Of a stretch of DNA of 64,000 bases, positions 1 to 10,965 are shown one piece after another; position 1 is the stretch's first letter, and each line of letters opens with the position of its first letter. Below the pieces are notes generated by a model. It ran no database searches and was not told the DNA's origin. It worked only from the letters and a program-made list of their open reading frames with translations. Source of the stretch: Okapia johnstoni (Eukaryota; Chordata; Mammalia; Artiodactyla; Giraffidae); contig CM044312.1 in assembly GCA_024291935.2 (NCBI GenBank), positions 44,217,001 to 44,281,000 of the forward strand, given 5' to 3'. A program made the position numbers and the translations under genes.

Positions 1-667
1 GAATAGGAACATCCTGATATTAGGTCTCATCTACGTAACAAGAGAGAATTCAGAGTCCCTAACGTGAAATTAGGACAATGAAAGTACAAACATGTCTCTG
101 TCTCTGTTCATGGCCATTTTTCTTCCAGGTAGGTGCAAGTTTTAGGTTCCTTTTCTGAAATCTTTGAGGCTAGAAATACTTAGAATTGGTTTTTTGTTGT
201 TTTTCATTTCAGAAAAGTAATATGGTGCATACATCATATAATAACTGCTCTAGCAGGAACCTGGAGTAGCATCTCATAGTTAAACATAGTAATATTTTTG
301 TAACCAGATATATGAACATTCCTATTAACTCAAATAAAGATCATGAATAGCTTCACATCTGTTCAGGCCAGATTTAGCCATTAAATGAGCTACCAAAACA
401 AAACCAAAAAAATGGATTGCTATTCAGATTTCACAATTGTGGTTGAGACTGAATTACAAATAACTGTGCAATGCTGGAGCTTAAAGAGGTGACCACTGTT
501 CTTGCTCCTTCTGCAAAGATAAGCTGCTATGGCAATCAATGCCTGCCTACAAAGGCCATCCTCTCTGTGGCTCACAAGCTAGGATAAACTTCCGCATGAA
601 ATGTAACCTCAAACTTTTCCCCTGTAACTTACCCAGTTTCCTCAATTTATTGGTTATTTGAAATGCT
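1..667. other. Single-copy AT-rich sequence
   Basis: I recognise no repeat, RNA gene or coding exon here. Only short open frames occur, without codon or domain signal. It is probably intronic, if the gene proposed at the CpG island near 44.8 kb extends this far. Confidence 0.4.
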
Positions 668-780
668 GTGTTGTGTTGTATGTGGTAAGTTGCTTCAGTC
701 ATGTCTGGTTATTTGTGACCCCTTGAACTGTAGCCTGCCAGGCTCCTCTGTCCATGGGATTCTCCAGGCAAGAATACTGC
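668..780 (-). mobile_element. Bov-tA/BOV-A SINE fragment
   Basis: The segment reads as the BovB-derived body of the ruminant SINE in reverse orientation. It has the run 'cagtcatgtctgg' near 697 and 'ccatgggattctccaggcaagaatact' type sequence up to 779. The tRNA-derived head is missing, and an indel-rich left part shows that it is old. Confidence 0.8.
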
Positions 781-1737
781 ATATCATTATTTCTTTATCA
801 CAGTCTATCCCAGGTATATGGTACGAGATTGTACCATATGGCAGCCCAGGGTTATGCAATTTAACGAATTTATGCCACTTCCACAGTTGCACCCACATAG
901 CCTATCCCCAGGGTCCTATAGTGATATTTATGCTGAGGAGTCTGACCCCCTGGTTCCAAAGCTCTGGGTCCCACCACAGCAAATCATGACACCATGAGGG
1001 AACAAGAATGCCCATACACAGAGGCATCTTTACATATCTGTTGATTAACCTTATAGAGGTTTAAAGGGAAAGACAGGATATATCTCAGTCTGCTCATTCA
1101 GTCATTTCATTCCAAAACAAAGGTAACACAAAAGGCTTCTAAACTGGGCCCCTTCTGCTTAAAGATTCTGAAGCAGGAGAACGAGGGTCCCTCACAAAGT
1201 TCCTGGGACCAAGTTTGTTGGCCATCTGGGAGCTGGTGTTCAGTCAACAGCAAGTCCATCATCATCAAGTTTAAAAGGAAAAAAAAAAAAGTGAGCAAAA
1301 ATAAGCCAGAAAAAAAAAATGGGGCATATGCATACTCAGGATATAAATTAAGAAGCATGAGTACATATTTTGTCAAATGCACAAACTAAAGAAAACAGCC
1401 TAAAGGCTGCACAAATATCAAGTGTTTAAGCCAGTCAGATTGGTCCCATTGTGATGTCAGTTTGTATTTCCATTCATTAAGTTCAGCATAACAAAGCACA
1501 CATGTATTTGGCTTAGTTTGGAGAAGAAACAGCCCAATATTTAAAAGACAAAATCACAAACCAAGCGCAATTTTTCTGTGAGCAGGATGTCACAGAGCCT
1601 CTCCCAGGCTCAATCTAGACTTCTCTAAAGTTTTCAGTTCTAGAACTGAGAAAACAGAATCCTTCTTCTGGGATGGGGACTGGGAATTACCAGGTACACT
1701 GATCCACATGGTCTGTTTCTTTTGGAAGACCTGTCAT
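781..1737. other. No recognised feature; A-rich tracts
   Basis: Single-copy sequence with two A-rich tracts at about 1276-1291 and 1310-1319. A short minus-strand open frame across this interval contains these tracts (poly-F/L translation) and is not credible as a gene. Confidence 0.35.
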
Positions 1738-1829
1738 GTGTGTTTGCATGCTAAGTCGCTTCAGTCATGTCCAACTCTATGTGACCCTATGGACTGTAGC
1801 CCACCAGACTCCTCTGTCCATGGAATGTA
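1738..1829 (-). mobile_element. BOV-A SINE fragment
   Basis: Reverse-orientation BOV-A body: 'gctaagtcgcttcagtcatgtcc' type sequence followed by 'ctatggactgtagcccaccag' and 'ctctgtccatggaat'. The fragment stops abruptly, about 90 bases long, without the tRNA-like part. Confidence 0.85.
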
Positions 1830-3465
1830 GTGATACCTAAAATGTCATTATTTCCCCCTAGTCCTCATCTCCACCTTAAAAATGATCCCTGCTGGAAAGC
1901 ATAATTTCACAATCAGAAATTTATCACCTCAAATCTTAATGCCATAGCTTCTATATTTGCTTCTGTAGAATCTTTTAATTACCTAAATAAGAACATACTT
2001 TTCTAAAAATTCCATTAAGCTGGATAAGATCAGGGCTAACACTATAACTCTATATCCATACATATCTCCAAGGAAACGAATCTAATATTAGAGCCATACT
2101 AAGAAACAGATTCAATTATAAAAGAAATCAGGCAAGCAGAATTTAATAAAATGGAAATTTGACTCTAAGAAGTGCTTTCACATTCTCTGATGCTGAGGAT
2201 GCTTCATTATGACAAAACTATAAATTGGGATGGACTACAGAAAATGTCACTACCGTAATAAATATTATAAACATACGTGACTTTGATTGGTCCATTCTGA
2301 ATCTTCCTTGACATTTATCACTGTACTCCAGGGAAGTCAATATATGAAGTTTTACCTTGGGTTTCAGGTTAAACACCAAGTAGAAGAGATAATAATAAGT
2401 TAGGAAATCTTTACTCAGTCTTCCCTGCATGGACAGATACTATAAATAGTCAATAATTTCCTTTAATACACAAAGAAAATCAAGAAAGAAATTAAATATT
2501 CACCAATCTAAAGTCTAGAATAATGTAAGAATTTTGCTGGGCAAAAACCAAAGATTAAAAAGTGATCTAGGCTTTGAGAGATGATTGGATTCTTTCCATT
2601 CTAAAATATGACACTGTGGTTACAAAAGTAGCTGTAACACCTCATAAACTTATGAGACTTGGAGGGAGAGCTTCTGTTTTCTTATTTGCGATAAACTTAA
2701 CCTGACTCAATTACTGAGAGCACGCTGGCGATGTTGAGAAGAAACTCCAGGTGTTAAAACTGCCAGGACAACATTAAAAAATTAAAAGCCTCAATAAACC
2801 AAACCTGCTCCCTCCCAGTTCTGCATGCTCTACTTTATCCAAAGATTTGTACCACAAAATGGTATTTGTGTTCATACTTCTGTGTTTACCTGGCAAGGGT
2901 ACCTAACCCCTCCATGTGGCCCTTCTTATTCTCTATAATAGTGACATTTCAAATTAATGGGCAACCTGCATTTACATCATTGTCAAAAATATTTTAGAAA
3001 GCAATAATTCTGGCACAAAGAGTCAATATCTGATTTTTTTTTTCCTGATGAATTCCATGATTAGCTTCTTTTTTGTATTTGAACAAGCAACTTCCTTAAA
3101 TCAAAACAGCCACTGCCAAGTTATCTGATAAACCCCACTTGGGCACTGTTTGATAACATTCAAAAGAAAATCCACTTTATTTCAAATCTAGCACCATTTC
3201 ACTTTCACATGACAATCCTTCCCTCCTTCATGCAACTGCTCTTTTTTCCAGACTGAACATCTCCATTTAATTTCATGCACTCTCCAACAACATGGTTTCC
3301 TGTCCATTCTCCACCCTAGTCACTCCCCAAAGGACAGACTCCATTGTGAGTATATGCTTTGACCATCCAACACAGTGTCCCATATCAGTTCATTCAACAA
3401 AGGCTTAGTGAGAATCAGGTGTGATTCTAAGAAATGGGGATACCTCACTGACAAACTTTGTCTCT
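1830..3465. other. Single-copy sequence, no recognised feature
   Basis: No family I know can be assigned with confidence, and no exon signal stands out. It is AT-rich, with scattered short open frames only. Confidence 0.35.
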
Positions 3466-3541
3466 TGCAGCTTAGCACCTCATCTTGTACCTAGAACAAT
3501 GCCCAACACAAAGTAAGCACTCACTAAATATTTGTTGAAAA
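3466..3541 (+). repeat. L2 3' end fragment
   Basis: The text 'agcacctcatcttgtacctagaacaatgcc' to 'cactaaatatttgttgaaaa' matches the terminal part of LINE2 (last-exon-like 'cctagcacagtgcctggcac...aataaatatttgttgaatga'). Divergence is high, as expected for L2. Confidence 0.6.
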
Positions 3542-3907
3542 CATCCTAATGAAATACAGTACCTGAATGTAAACACAATGATTCCAAATGTGATTTAACA
3601 TTGAGAGTGGCACATTCAGATATGTGCCATGTGAAATGATTATTGGCAGCAAGGGAAAAGGAAAAACTAGAAGTATGCATAAGACTTAGAAAAGCTGAGT
3701 TGTCTATAGAATAGTTTATTTGCAACTCATTGTGTAGCTCAAGGACATAATAACATTAATCACAATGTAAGATATAAGATGTTCATCATCTACCAGAGGT
3801 TCAAATTATATCTACACTCTGTTCAAAAACGTAAATAGTACATTTTACAGAGATGCAAGACACAGCTGATTTATATTTTATGTCTTAGTACTTGTTTCAG
3901 TTGAGTA
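3542..3907. other. Single-copy sequence, no recognised feature
   Basis: AT-rich, with no repeat or exon that I can support. Confidence 0.3.
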
Positions 3908-4115
3908 AGTGAGTGTTGTGTGCTTAGTCATGATTGATTCTTCACGACTCCATGGACTGTAGCCCATCAGGCTCCTCTGTCCATGGTATTTCCAGGCAAG
4001 AATACTGGAGTGGTTGCCATTTTCTTCTCCAGGGGATCTTCCCAACCCAGGGATCAAATCTATATCTCCTGCGTTAGCGGGAGGGTTCTTTATCACTGAG
4101 CCACCTGGGAAGTCC
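3908..4115 (-). mobile_element. Bov-tA SINE, nearly full length
   Basis: Reverse orientation. The BovB-derived body runs from about 3913 ('gtgcttagtcatgattgattc') to 4035. The tRNA-Glu-like head is at 4055-4115, ending 'ttatcactgagccacctgggaag'. On the minus strand the head carries recognisable RNA polymerase III A-box and B-box remnants. It lies directly against the 3' end of the MLT1 LTR that follows. Confidence 0.9.
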
Positions 4116-4665
4116 AGTTACTACTGCTATATAACAAATCACAGTAGCAACTTTAAACAATTATTTTATTTGGCTTATAATTTGGGGGGTCAAGAATTTA
4201 GGAAAAGCTTAGCTAGGAGGTTCTGTTCAATGTCTCTCAACTGCATGCAATCTGATGCCGGGTGGGGCTGGATCATCTGATGACCCAGTAGTGTGGATGT
4301 CAAGATGGCTCACTCCGTCATGAGGCTGGCAGTTGACGCTGGGTTTCAGCTGGGAGCTTGGCTGTGGTTGTTGACTGGAGCACCCGCGCATGGCTTCTCC
4401 AGTATAAAAATCTCAGAGTAGTCATAGTTCTATAGAGCAGTTGGCTTTCCCATAATTAACATCCCAAAAGAAGTGGCAGAAGTTTCATGCCTTTTATGAC
4501 CTAGTATTGGAAATCATATATTGTCATTTCTGCCATATTCTACTGGTTAAAGTACTCACAAGCCGACTCATATTCAAGAGCAGGGTGCCTAGACCCCCAC
4601 CTATCAATACTAGAAGATTTCTGGTCATTTTTTAAAAACTGTCTCAGTTATGAAAGAGGTAGGTT
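4116..4665 (-). mobile_element. MLT1-type MaLR solo LTR
   Basis: The start 'ttactactgctatataacaaatcac' is the reverse complement of the conserved MLT1 3' end. The internal blocks 'ggcagttgacgctgg', 'gctgggagcttggctg' and 'cttttatgacctagt' follow in the order expected for the minus orientation. No internal ERVL-MaLR sequence is attached, so it is a solo LTR or fragment. There is no coding content. Confidence 0.75.
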
Positions 4666-4738
4666 TCAACTATTTTTAAAATGTGGTTAGGTAGACCACT
4701 GCATTCTAAGAGTCATTCTTAGAGAATAATTATAATTA

Positions 4739-4981
4739 CCTGGGGGGAAGAATGGGAAGAAGAGGTGGTTGCAGTGTCCAGTGCTATATTTAAAATGGAT
4801 AACCAACAAGGACCTACTGTATAGCACATGGAACTCTGCTCAATGTTATGTGGCAGCCTGGATGGGAAGGGAGTTTGTGGGGAGAATGGATGCATGTATA
4901 TGCATGGCTGAATTCCTTTGCTGGCCACCTGAAACTATCATCACATTGTTTAATTGGCTATACTACAATACAAAATAATAA
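4739..4981 (+). mobile_element. Artiodactyl L1 3' end
   Basis: This is a 5'-truncated L1 3' UTR. Landmarks are 'ggataaccaacaaggacc', 'ctgtatagcacatgg', 'cacctgaaactatcatcac' and the A-rich end 'caatacaaaataataaaa'. A close relative lies in the same orientation about 1 kb downstream (5700-6045). Confidence 0.85.
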
Positions 4982-5042
4982 AACTAATGAAGTCATTATG
5001 AGAGAAATATCATCTGTTGTTTTGTTCAGTCCAAATATTGTT

Positions 5043-5420
5043 TGTTAAGTTAGCTAAGCTTAACTGATTAGCTTAGCAAGAGAGTCACAGAATAGCTTTT
5101 GGACTTCTGGACTTTTAAGCAACAAAAGATCACCCAGGTGCAGGAGTCCTGCCCATTTCTGAAGGGCAGGTTCTGGGGCCACCTTACTGATTCAAGGTGG
5201 CAGTGATTTCTCTCTCCGCTGCTCTGCTCACTTCACTGGTCATCATATACTTTGGATCGGTGAGTTGTAGTAGTAGGTTTGGGGAGGGAGTGATGAGAGA
5301 AAAAGAAATTAACTCCATCTATGTTGTTAGCTTTAGGAGGATAAGACCTATCTTAATTCTTTCTCTTTCCCACAGAACCCAGCAAGCACTCAATAAAACT
5401 GGCTTCTGCTCAAAGTAAAA
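5043..5420 (+). mobile_element. LTR-like segment, family not assigned
   Basis: The segment starts with TG and contains a near-perfect hairpin at 5053-5077. It also has a pyrimidine-rich AG tract at 5371-5385 and an AATAAA at 5392-5397. It lies between two L1 3' ends. This is compatible with a degraded LTR, but I cannot identify the family and see no TSD. A different kind of sequence, such as a 3' exon relic, is possible. Confidence 0.3.
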
Positions 5421-5699
5421 AGGATGAGCCTTATTGTTCATTATTCTTGCCCCCTTCATATCTTTAAATCACTAAAACAAAGAAGACAAGCTGTATCACA
5501 AGAAGCTGGACTGCTGAGTTCTAGAGAGACTTGGAGCCATCCCAAAACAAAGACATTGGGTGACAGGAGATCCCCAGCCCTGGTGATGGTCAAGCCAAGG
5601 TGTATAGAGAAAATTCAACCATCAGATAGGGGCTGGGACTTGAAGGGACTTTCAAGGTCCCTTCCAAGTAAGACTTTCATCATTCAGTAATACAAGACT
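5421..5699. other. Single-copy sequence, no recognised feature
   Basis: A plus-strand open frame from 5424 to 5690 is present, but it shows no family resemblance and is not supported as a gene. Confidence 0.3.
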
Positions 5700-6045
5700 T
5701 AGAGAAGGAGAGATACCATATGACATCCTGTATATGTGAAATCTAAAAAGAAATGATACAAATGAACTTACAAAACACAGAAAACAAACTTATGGTTGCC
5801 AGTGGGAAGGGATAGTTAGGGTCTTTGGGAAAGTCATGGACACACTGGTTAAATGGATAACCAACAAAGACCTATTGTATAGCGCATGGACCTCTGCTCA
5901 ATGTCATGTGCCAGCCTGGATCGGAGAAGGGTTTGCGGGGAGAATGGATACATATGGCTGAGTCCCTTTGCTGTTTGCCTGAAACTACCACAACATTGTT
6001 AATTGGCTGTAACCCAATACAAAATAAAAAGTTTAAAGTAAAAAT
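5700..6045 (+). mobile_element. Artiodactyl L1 3' end
   Basis: The part before 5850 includes 'tgtgaaatctaaaaag' and 'cttatggttgccagtggg', typical of the L1 ORF2/3' UTR border. The rest repeats the landmarks of the copy at 4739-4981 and ends 'caatacaaaataaaaagttt'. Confidence 0.88.
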
Positions 6046-7914
6046 ATAATAATACAGAACTTATAAAATGAAAGCAAAACTGAATTCTCTACATGTGTGA
6101 AATGTTACCATTCACTGCCCTCCTTTCCAATAAAATAGAGAAAAAGACATACAGGAAACTCTGAATAAAGCTCTTCAGGTTTAATGCAACGGCCTACAAT
6201 CCACCTACAGGTATACATAACCTGTCTCTACCAGAAACCTCTGGAATAGCATTTCCCTGTGCTGCTCTCATGCCTCCAGTGGCTACTCCGGAAAGTTAAC
6301 ACACTCTGATTTCACAGAAAATATCTTTCCACCATCACCAAAAAGGAATGACTCTCAGAGTCACATTTTCAGCATAATATTTTATCACTAATCATACCAA
6401 CAACTTATGTATGTGGGGAGGGAAGAGGTCAATATTGCCTAATATATCTAGGAGTCACTGTTTCTAGTAGATAATAATCTACTTATGTGAAGCAAAGGAT
6501 ATTTTAAAACACAACTTGAACATTAAAAATAAGTTATAAACTCATAAAAAAAAAAGTTATAAACTAAACTGTGACCTGAACACAAGTAATGTACCAGTGA
6601 TGGGGAGTGGTGATCTGACAGTGGGCAGGCAGAAACTATAATAGCCCCAAAGAACTCTATCCACTTATGGTGTGTCGAAGATGCAAGAGACTGTATCACA
6701 GATTAAACTTAAATAACAAGGAATTTAAAAAAAATTCAATGTTCACTCACTTTAAAATCTTCTCCTGGAAATAACAGCACCTCTCAAATGCCAAACAGCA
6801 AACTTTATACCATACAGAGGGCATAAAGGGGGACTCTCTGGGAGACCTATAGAGAAATTTCTTGAGCCAGAACTAGCAACAAGGACAGATCACAGAGAAT
6901 CAGTTTCCAATAGTGACCAGACACACAAACAGAAAACTCTCAAGTGGTTTCACGTTTGGAAATGTCACCTGCAAAAGAAAGTCTTCAGAGAATACTAGTC
7001 CATTCTTTTCAAATATTTGAAGTATTGTTGCATTGAAGACATCAGACTCATTTTAATACTTCAGAAGGTAGACCTGAGGCTTTTGGGCAGAAGTTACAAT
7101 AAGCAGATTTACCTTATCATTAAAAAAAAAAAAGCCCCTTCTAACAATAGCTCATAGCTGGAATGGATTTCACAAAATGGGACTGAATTCCCTCTCACTA
7201 AAGAACCTTCCAGAACCTATATGATGTCTGTCCACAAAGTTATGTACATTACAGAATCAGATAATGTATTGGATTGTATCATAATCAAGATCTAACTTCT
7301 TCCAACTCTATTATGCATTTTGTGGAAGAGGAAGACCCCATCTTTCTTTGAGTAGATAATTCCCAAACAATCTATTAAAAGTCTTGAGATCCTCAGTTCT
7401 ACATCCTTATCTCAGCATTTGTCTGCTTAGGCCAATATTGAAGCTAGCTAGTCCCACTGAGTCCCTGTCATCAAGGGAGTGGAAGAGGTATGAAGCATCT
7501 TAAGTGAAAGAGCATGTCGGGGGACTCTCTGGGAAAAAGATTTCTAAGTTATGTATAAAAAGCGTATGGTTGCATGTGATTCAGCAAAAGAAACCAGTTG
7601 TTTCTAGTGGCAACGCTACTCCCAGTCGGCAGAAATAGTAATTAACTGAGCAACATTCAGAAGGAGGCTTTAAACCTGACTTTCATGATTTGTCAATGAC
7701 TTATCAAGTCATGATTTCTCTAGGCTGTTACTTCTTTATTTCTTCTTTCGGTCAGTTTCATGGTACCACATACATTCTCACTGTGAAAATATCATTAGTA
7801 ATCTCACCACACTGGGGAGAATTAATGTTATCAGTTTGGTGTGAGTCCACTCAGAATGTATTGATCTGTTTATTTACACATTAGTGAAATATTCTATATA
7901 CTATTTATGTAATA
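6046..7914. other. Single-copy sequence
   Basis: No repeat family recognised over about 1.9 kb. A 16-base string occurs twice, exactly, at 6828-6843 and 7519-7534 (see findings). There is no exon signal. Confidence 0.35.
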
Positions 7915-8040
7915 TGTATTCTGCAGTTTTCACTTAAAACACATTTTGGATATCTTTCCCTGGTAAGACGTAGACCTACAGCATGGTTTCATAGTATTCA
8001 TTATATACCATTTCATCATTTCTAGGAAATGCTTTTTCCC
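7915..8040 (-). repeat. Possible L1M 3' UTR fragment
   Basis: 'gttttcacttaaaacacattttgg' followed by 'catagtattcattatataccatttcatcattt' resembles the reverse complement of old L1M 3' ends. Divergence is high and the family is uncertain. Confidence 0.35.
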
Positions 8041-8269
8041 ATGTTTTAACATCTCTGATATCAGGCATGTCTCACATTGAATGGACATTACGGTTTACTC
8101 GGCATTATATTTTTCTTCCTTAGTGGTATGTTTTCTTTCTTAGTACTACATAAATTAATGGTGGATCTTACAATGCTTGATTCAATGATACAGTTGGCTG
8201 TAATCAATCCACTTTTGGTGTTGCTGTTGGCAGCAGATATCCTTGACATCCCCTGTCATATTCCCTCAG
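8041..8269. other. No recognised feature
   Basis: A plus-strand open frame here reads as a hydrophobic peptide, but the sequence is AT-rich and lacks any recognisable domain. Confidence 0.3.
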
Positions 8270-8710
8270 CCCAGCTCTGATTTCAGGCTTAGCCATGGTG
8301 GGAAGTTCTAAGTAATGTGGACTCAGGCTGACATCTTCCACCTAGGCAACACAGGTGTCCCTTTGTTCTCCAGTACCTTCTCTGAAGCCAAGTACCAACT
8401 CAGCCTGAAGGCAACGACAGCCCAGAAATGTGGAATATTACTGGCCAAGGTTACAACCTCAACCAGTGGGCTTCATGGGCAGCGGTATCCATGCTCTAGC
8501 CTCCTATCTTTCCAGAGCAGGAGTCTGGGGGCAGAACCAAGCCCCAAATGCCTACAGCACCAACCTTCATAACACACTCTTATATTGGCTCTTCCTCCCT
8601 CCCTGTCTTTCTCCCTGTTCCCTCACTTCTGCTTCCTGGAATCCCCAAATAAACAACCTGTGCTCAACTCCTTGCTTCAGGCTCTGCTCTCAGGGGAACT
8701 CAACTAATGC
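8270..8710 (+). repeat. Old LTR-like repeat, family unknown
   Basis: The right end has 'cccaaataaacaacctgtgctcaactcc' followed by 'ggctctgctctcaggggaactcaac'. This is the layout of an ancient LTR R-U5 end with an AATAAA signal. A 150-codon open frame (8430-8882) runs out of this repeat into unique sequence and is not taken as a gene. Confidence 0.35.
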
Positions 8711-9924
8711 AGTGGTCATTCAGGTTATTTCTAGGCCTCTCTTTCTCCATCTGCAAAGTGAGAAAATGGAATTAAATCCCTTCCAGCTTCCACATTCTAA
8801 GATGCCTCCTTTTATACATCACAACAAGGGTGACCTCTTCAATCAAGAGAAGCAAACTGCCCCTTTTTCTGAAGCTCAGTGATACATCACACCAACAAGT
8901 TCTGGTATTAGAAGACTAGGTCATTAAACTTTATGGCAAATATAGGACCAGACATTTCAAGCAGGACAAAGACGGAGGGAGAAGCACTGAGAGATGTCAT
9001 AATCAGTGGATGTTCTCCTTCAAAATGATGACAATCACTTTAATGAACTCACTTGACAAGACCTTATCACAGAGAAACAGACCCAACTGGAGGATCCAGC
9101 CCCCAATTCTCCAGTACTTTGGCTCCCAAAGTATGTTTGTAAATCAGCTGCTTGGTATTTACAATTAGCTTTTTCCCACAGAGATGTTGTTAGAAATGCT
9201 TATGTTCCTAAGCCAGGCCATTAAGAGTATTTAGTCTACAAAAGTACTGAATTCTGGCACAAAAGTTCCTAAGAAAATATGTAACTTGACCACATTGCAT
9301 TTCGTTACCAGAGAGAATATTTAATAATGCAATCAAGATTCCAGGAACAAATATTCACCCATGCCAATAGTTACACACAAAGATACACATACTGGTAAAA
9401 GGGGATTTCTCAAGAGTCAAGATGTCTGCACAGATCTTCATTTACTTCCTTGTAACTAGTCTTGATATCAAGATAGACCAACAACCAAAAAAACTCTAAA
9501 GTTCACCAAAACACTCCAGGGTTAAAGTAGAAACAACTGAGTTCCACTGGCAAAGCATGCAGAACTTGTTGGTCAAGATAAGAGTAAAAGGAGGGAAAGA
9601 GGGCCATTCAGAATAACTTTGCTCAGAATTCGAGTGGTTATGTAATATGGAACTCAGATCAACACAAAGGACAGTTTAAAGCCAATGGCCAACAGCTAAA
9701 AGTCAAGTTGCAAAATCACAGGAGACCAAACTTGAGTTGAAGAAAGAACTGTTTCTTATTTACATAAAGCTAAAGCCTTACACCTTAGTAGGTCAAAGTT
9801 GCATTTATATGAAATTATATCAAAGCCCCACAATTAATATTTGTTCATTTAATATATACATCAACCACTACCACTACTCCCCAATAAAAAGAGACTCGCC
9901 TAATATTTGCAAATCATGTATCTC
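8711..9924. other. Single-copy sequence, no recognised feature
   Basis: AT-rich; no repeat, RNA gene or exon that I can support. Confidence 0.35.
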
Positions 9925-10425
9925 TTAAGGTGTTAATATCAAAAATATATAAAGAAGTCATACAACTCAGTAACAAAAAAACAAACACTCCAATTACAGA
10001 TAGGCAGGAGAAGTGAATAGATATTTTTCCAAAGAAGACATATAGATGGCCAATACATACATGAAAAGATGCTCAGCATTCCTATCCAATAGGGAAACAT
10101 AAATCAAAATCAAAACAAGATATCACCTCACACTTGACAGAATGGCTATTATAAAAAAAGATGAGTAACCTTTTTGGTGAGGATGTGGAGAAAAGGAAAC
10201 CCTTGTGCATTGTTGATGGCAATGTAAATTGGTGTGGTCACTATGGATAACTATGGAGGTTCCTCAAAAAATTAAGAATAGAACTATTGTATGATCTAGC
10301 AATTCCATTTCTGGATATTTTCCCAAAAAATAGGAACACTAATTCAAAAAGATATATGCACCCCCATTAATTACAGCATTATTTACAATACCCAAGATAT
10401 GGGGACAACCTAAGTGTCCATCAAA

Positions 10426-10526
10426 ATGAAAGTGAAAGTGAAGCCGCTCAGTCACGTCCGACTCTTAGCAACCCCATGGACTGTAGCCTACCAGGCTCCT
10501 CCGTCCACGGGATTTTCCAGGCAAGA
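10426..10526 (-). mobile_element. BOV-A monomer inserted in L1M
   Basis: A 101-base BOV-A unit begins with 'atgaaagtgaaagtgaagcc' and ends 'ttttccaggcaaga'. It is flanked by a perfect 10-base TSD, GTCCATCAAA, at 10416-10425 and 10527-10536. The L1 reads on across the site. It has no tRNA-derived head. Confidence 0.93.
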
Positions 10527-10717
10527 GTCCATCAAAGGATGAATGGATAAAGAAAATGTGACATATATATACAATGCAATATTATCCAGTGATAAAAATT
10601 AGGGAAATCTTGCCATTTGTGACAACATGAGGGGACCTGAAGGGCATTATACTTGGTGAAATAAATCAGAGAAAGACAAATATTGTATGATCTCACTTTT
10701 ATGTGGAATCTTCGAAA

Positions 10718-10721
<4 letters not shown>

Positions 10722-10752
<31 letters not shown>
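10722..10752. repeat. (CA)n microsatellite
   Basis: About fifteen uninterrupted CA units lie within the 3' UTR-side part of the L1M. A minus-strand open frame across it translates as a poly-CV peptide and is an artefact. Confidence 0.97.
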
Positions 10753-10755
<3 letters not shown>

Positions 10756-10965
10756 CCTGTAAGAATAGGTTAGCGGTTACCAGAGGTAAAGAAGGGTGGG
10801 CAAATGGGTGAAGGGAGTCAAAAGATTCCTTCCAATTATTTTATAATTGGAAGTCACAGGGATGTAAAATACAGCATGGTGACTATAGTTAATAATATTG
10901 TATTGCATATTTCATACTTGCTAACAAAGTAAAACTTAAGAGTTCTTAAAAAAAAAACAAAACAT

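Larger units (their letters stand above)
9925..10965 (+). mobile_element. L1M 3' portion, split by a BOV-A insertion
   Basis: The sequence holds the C-terminal ORF2 region ('gaagacatatagatggcc', 'ggtgaggatgtggagaaaagg', 'caattccatttctgg') and the 3' UTR ('gactatagttaataatattg'). It ends in an A tract at about 10949-10958. Stops and frameshifts destroy the coding frame. A BOV-A monomer interrupts it at 10426-10526 and a CA microsatellite lies at 10722-10752. Confidence 0.9.

Noticed and set aside
8430..8882. 150-codon plus-strand open frame
   Set aside because: It runs from an old LTR-like repeat into unique sequence, with low-complexity composition and no domain.
10532..10753. Minus-strand frame with a poly-CV start
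   Set aside because: It is a translation of the CA microsatellite and L1M.
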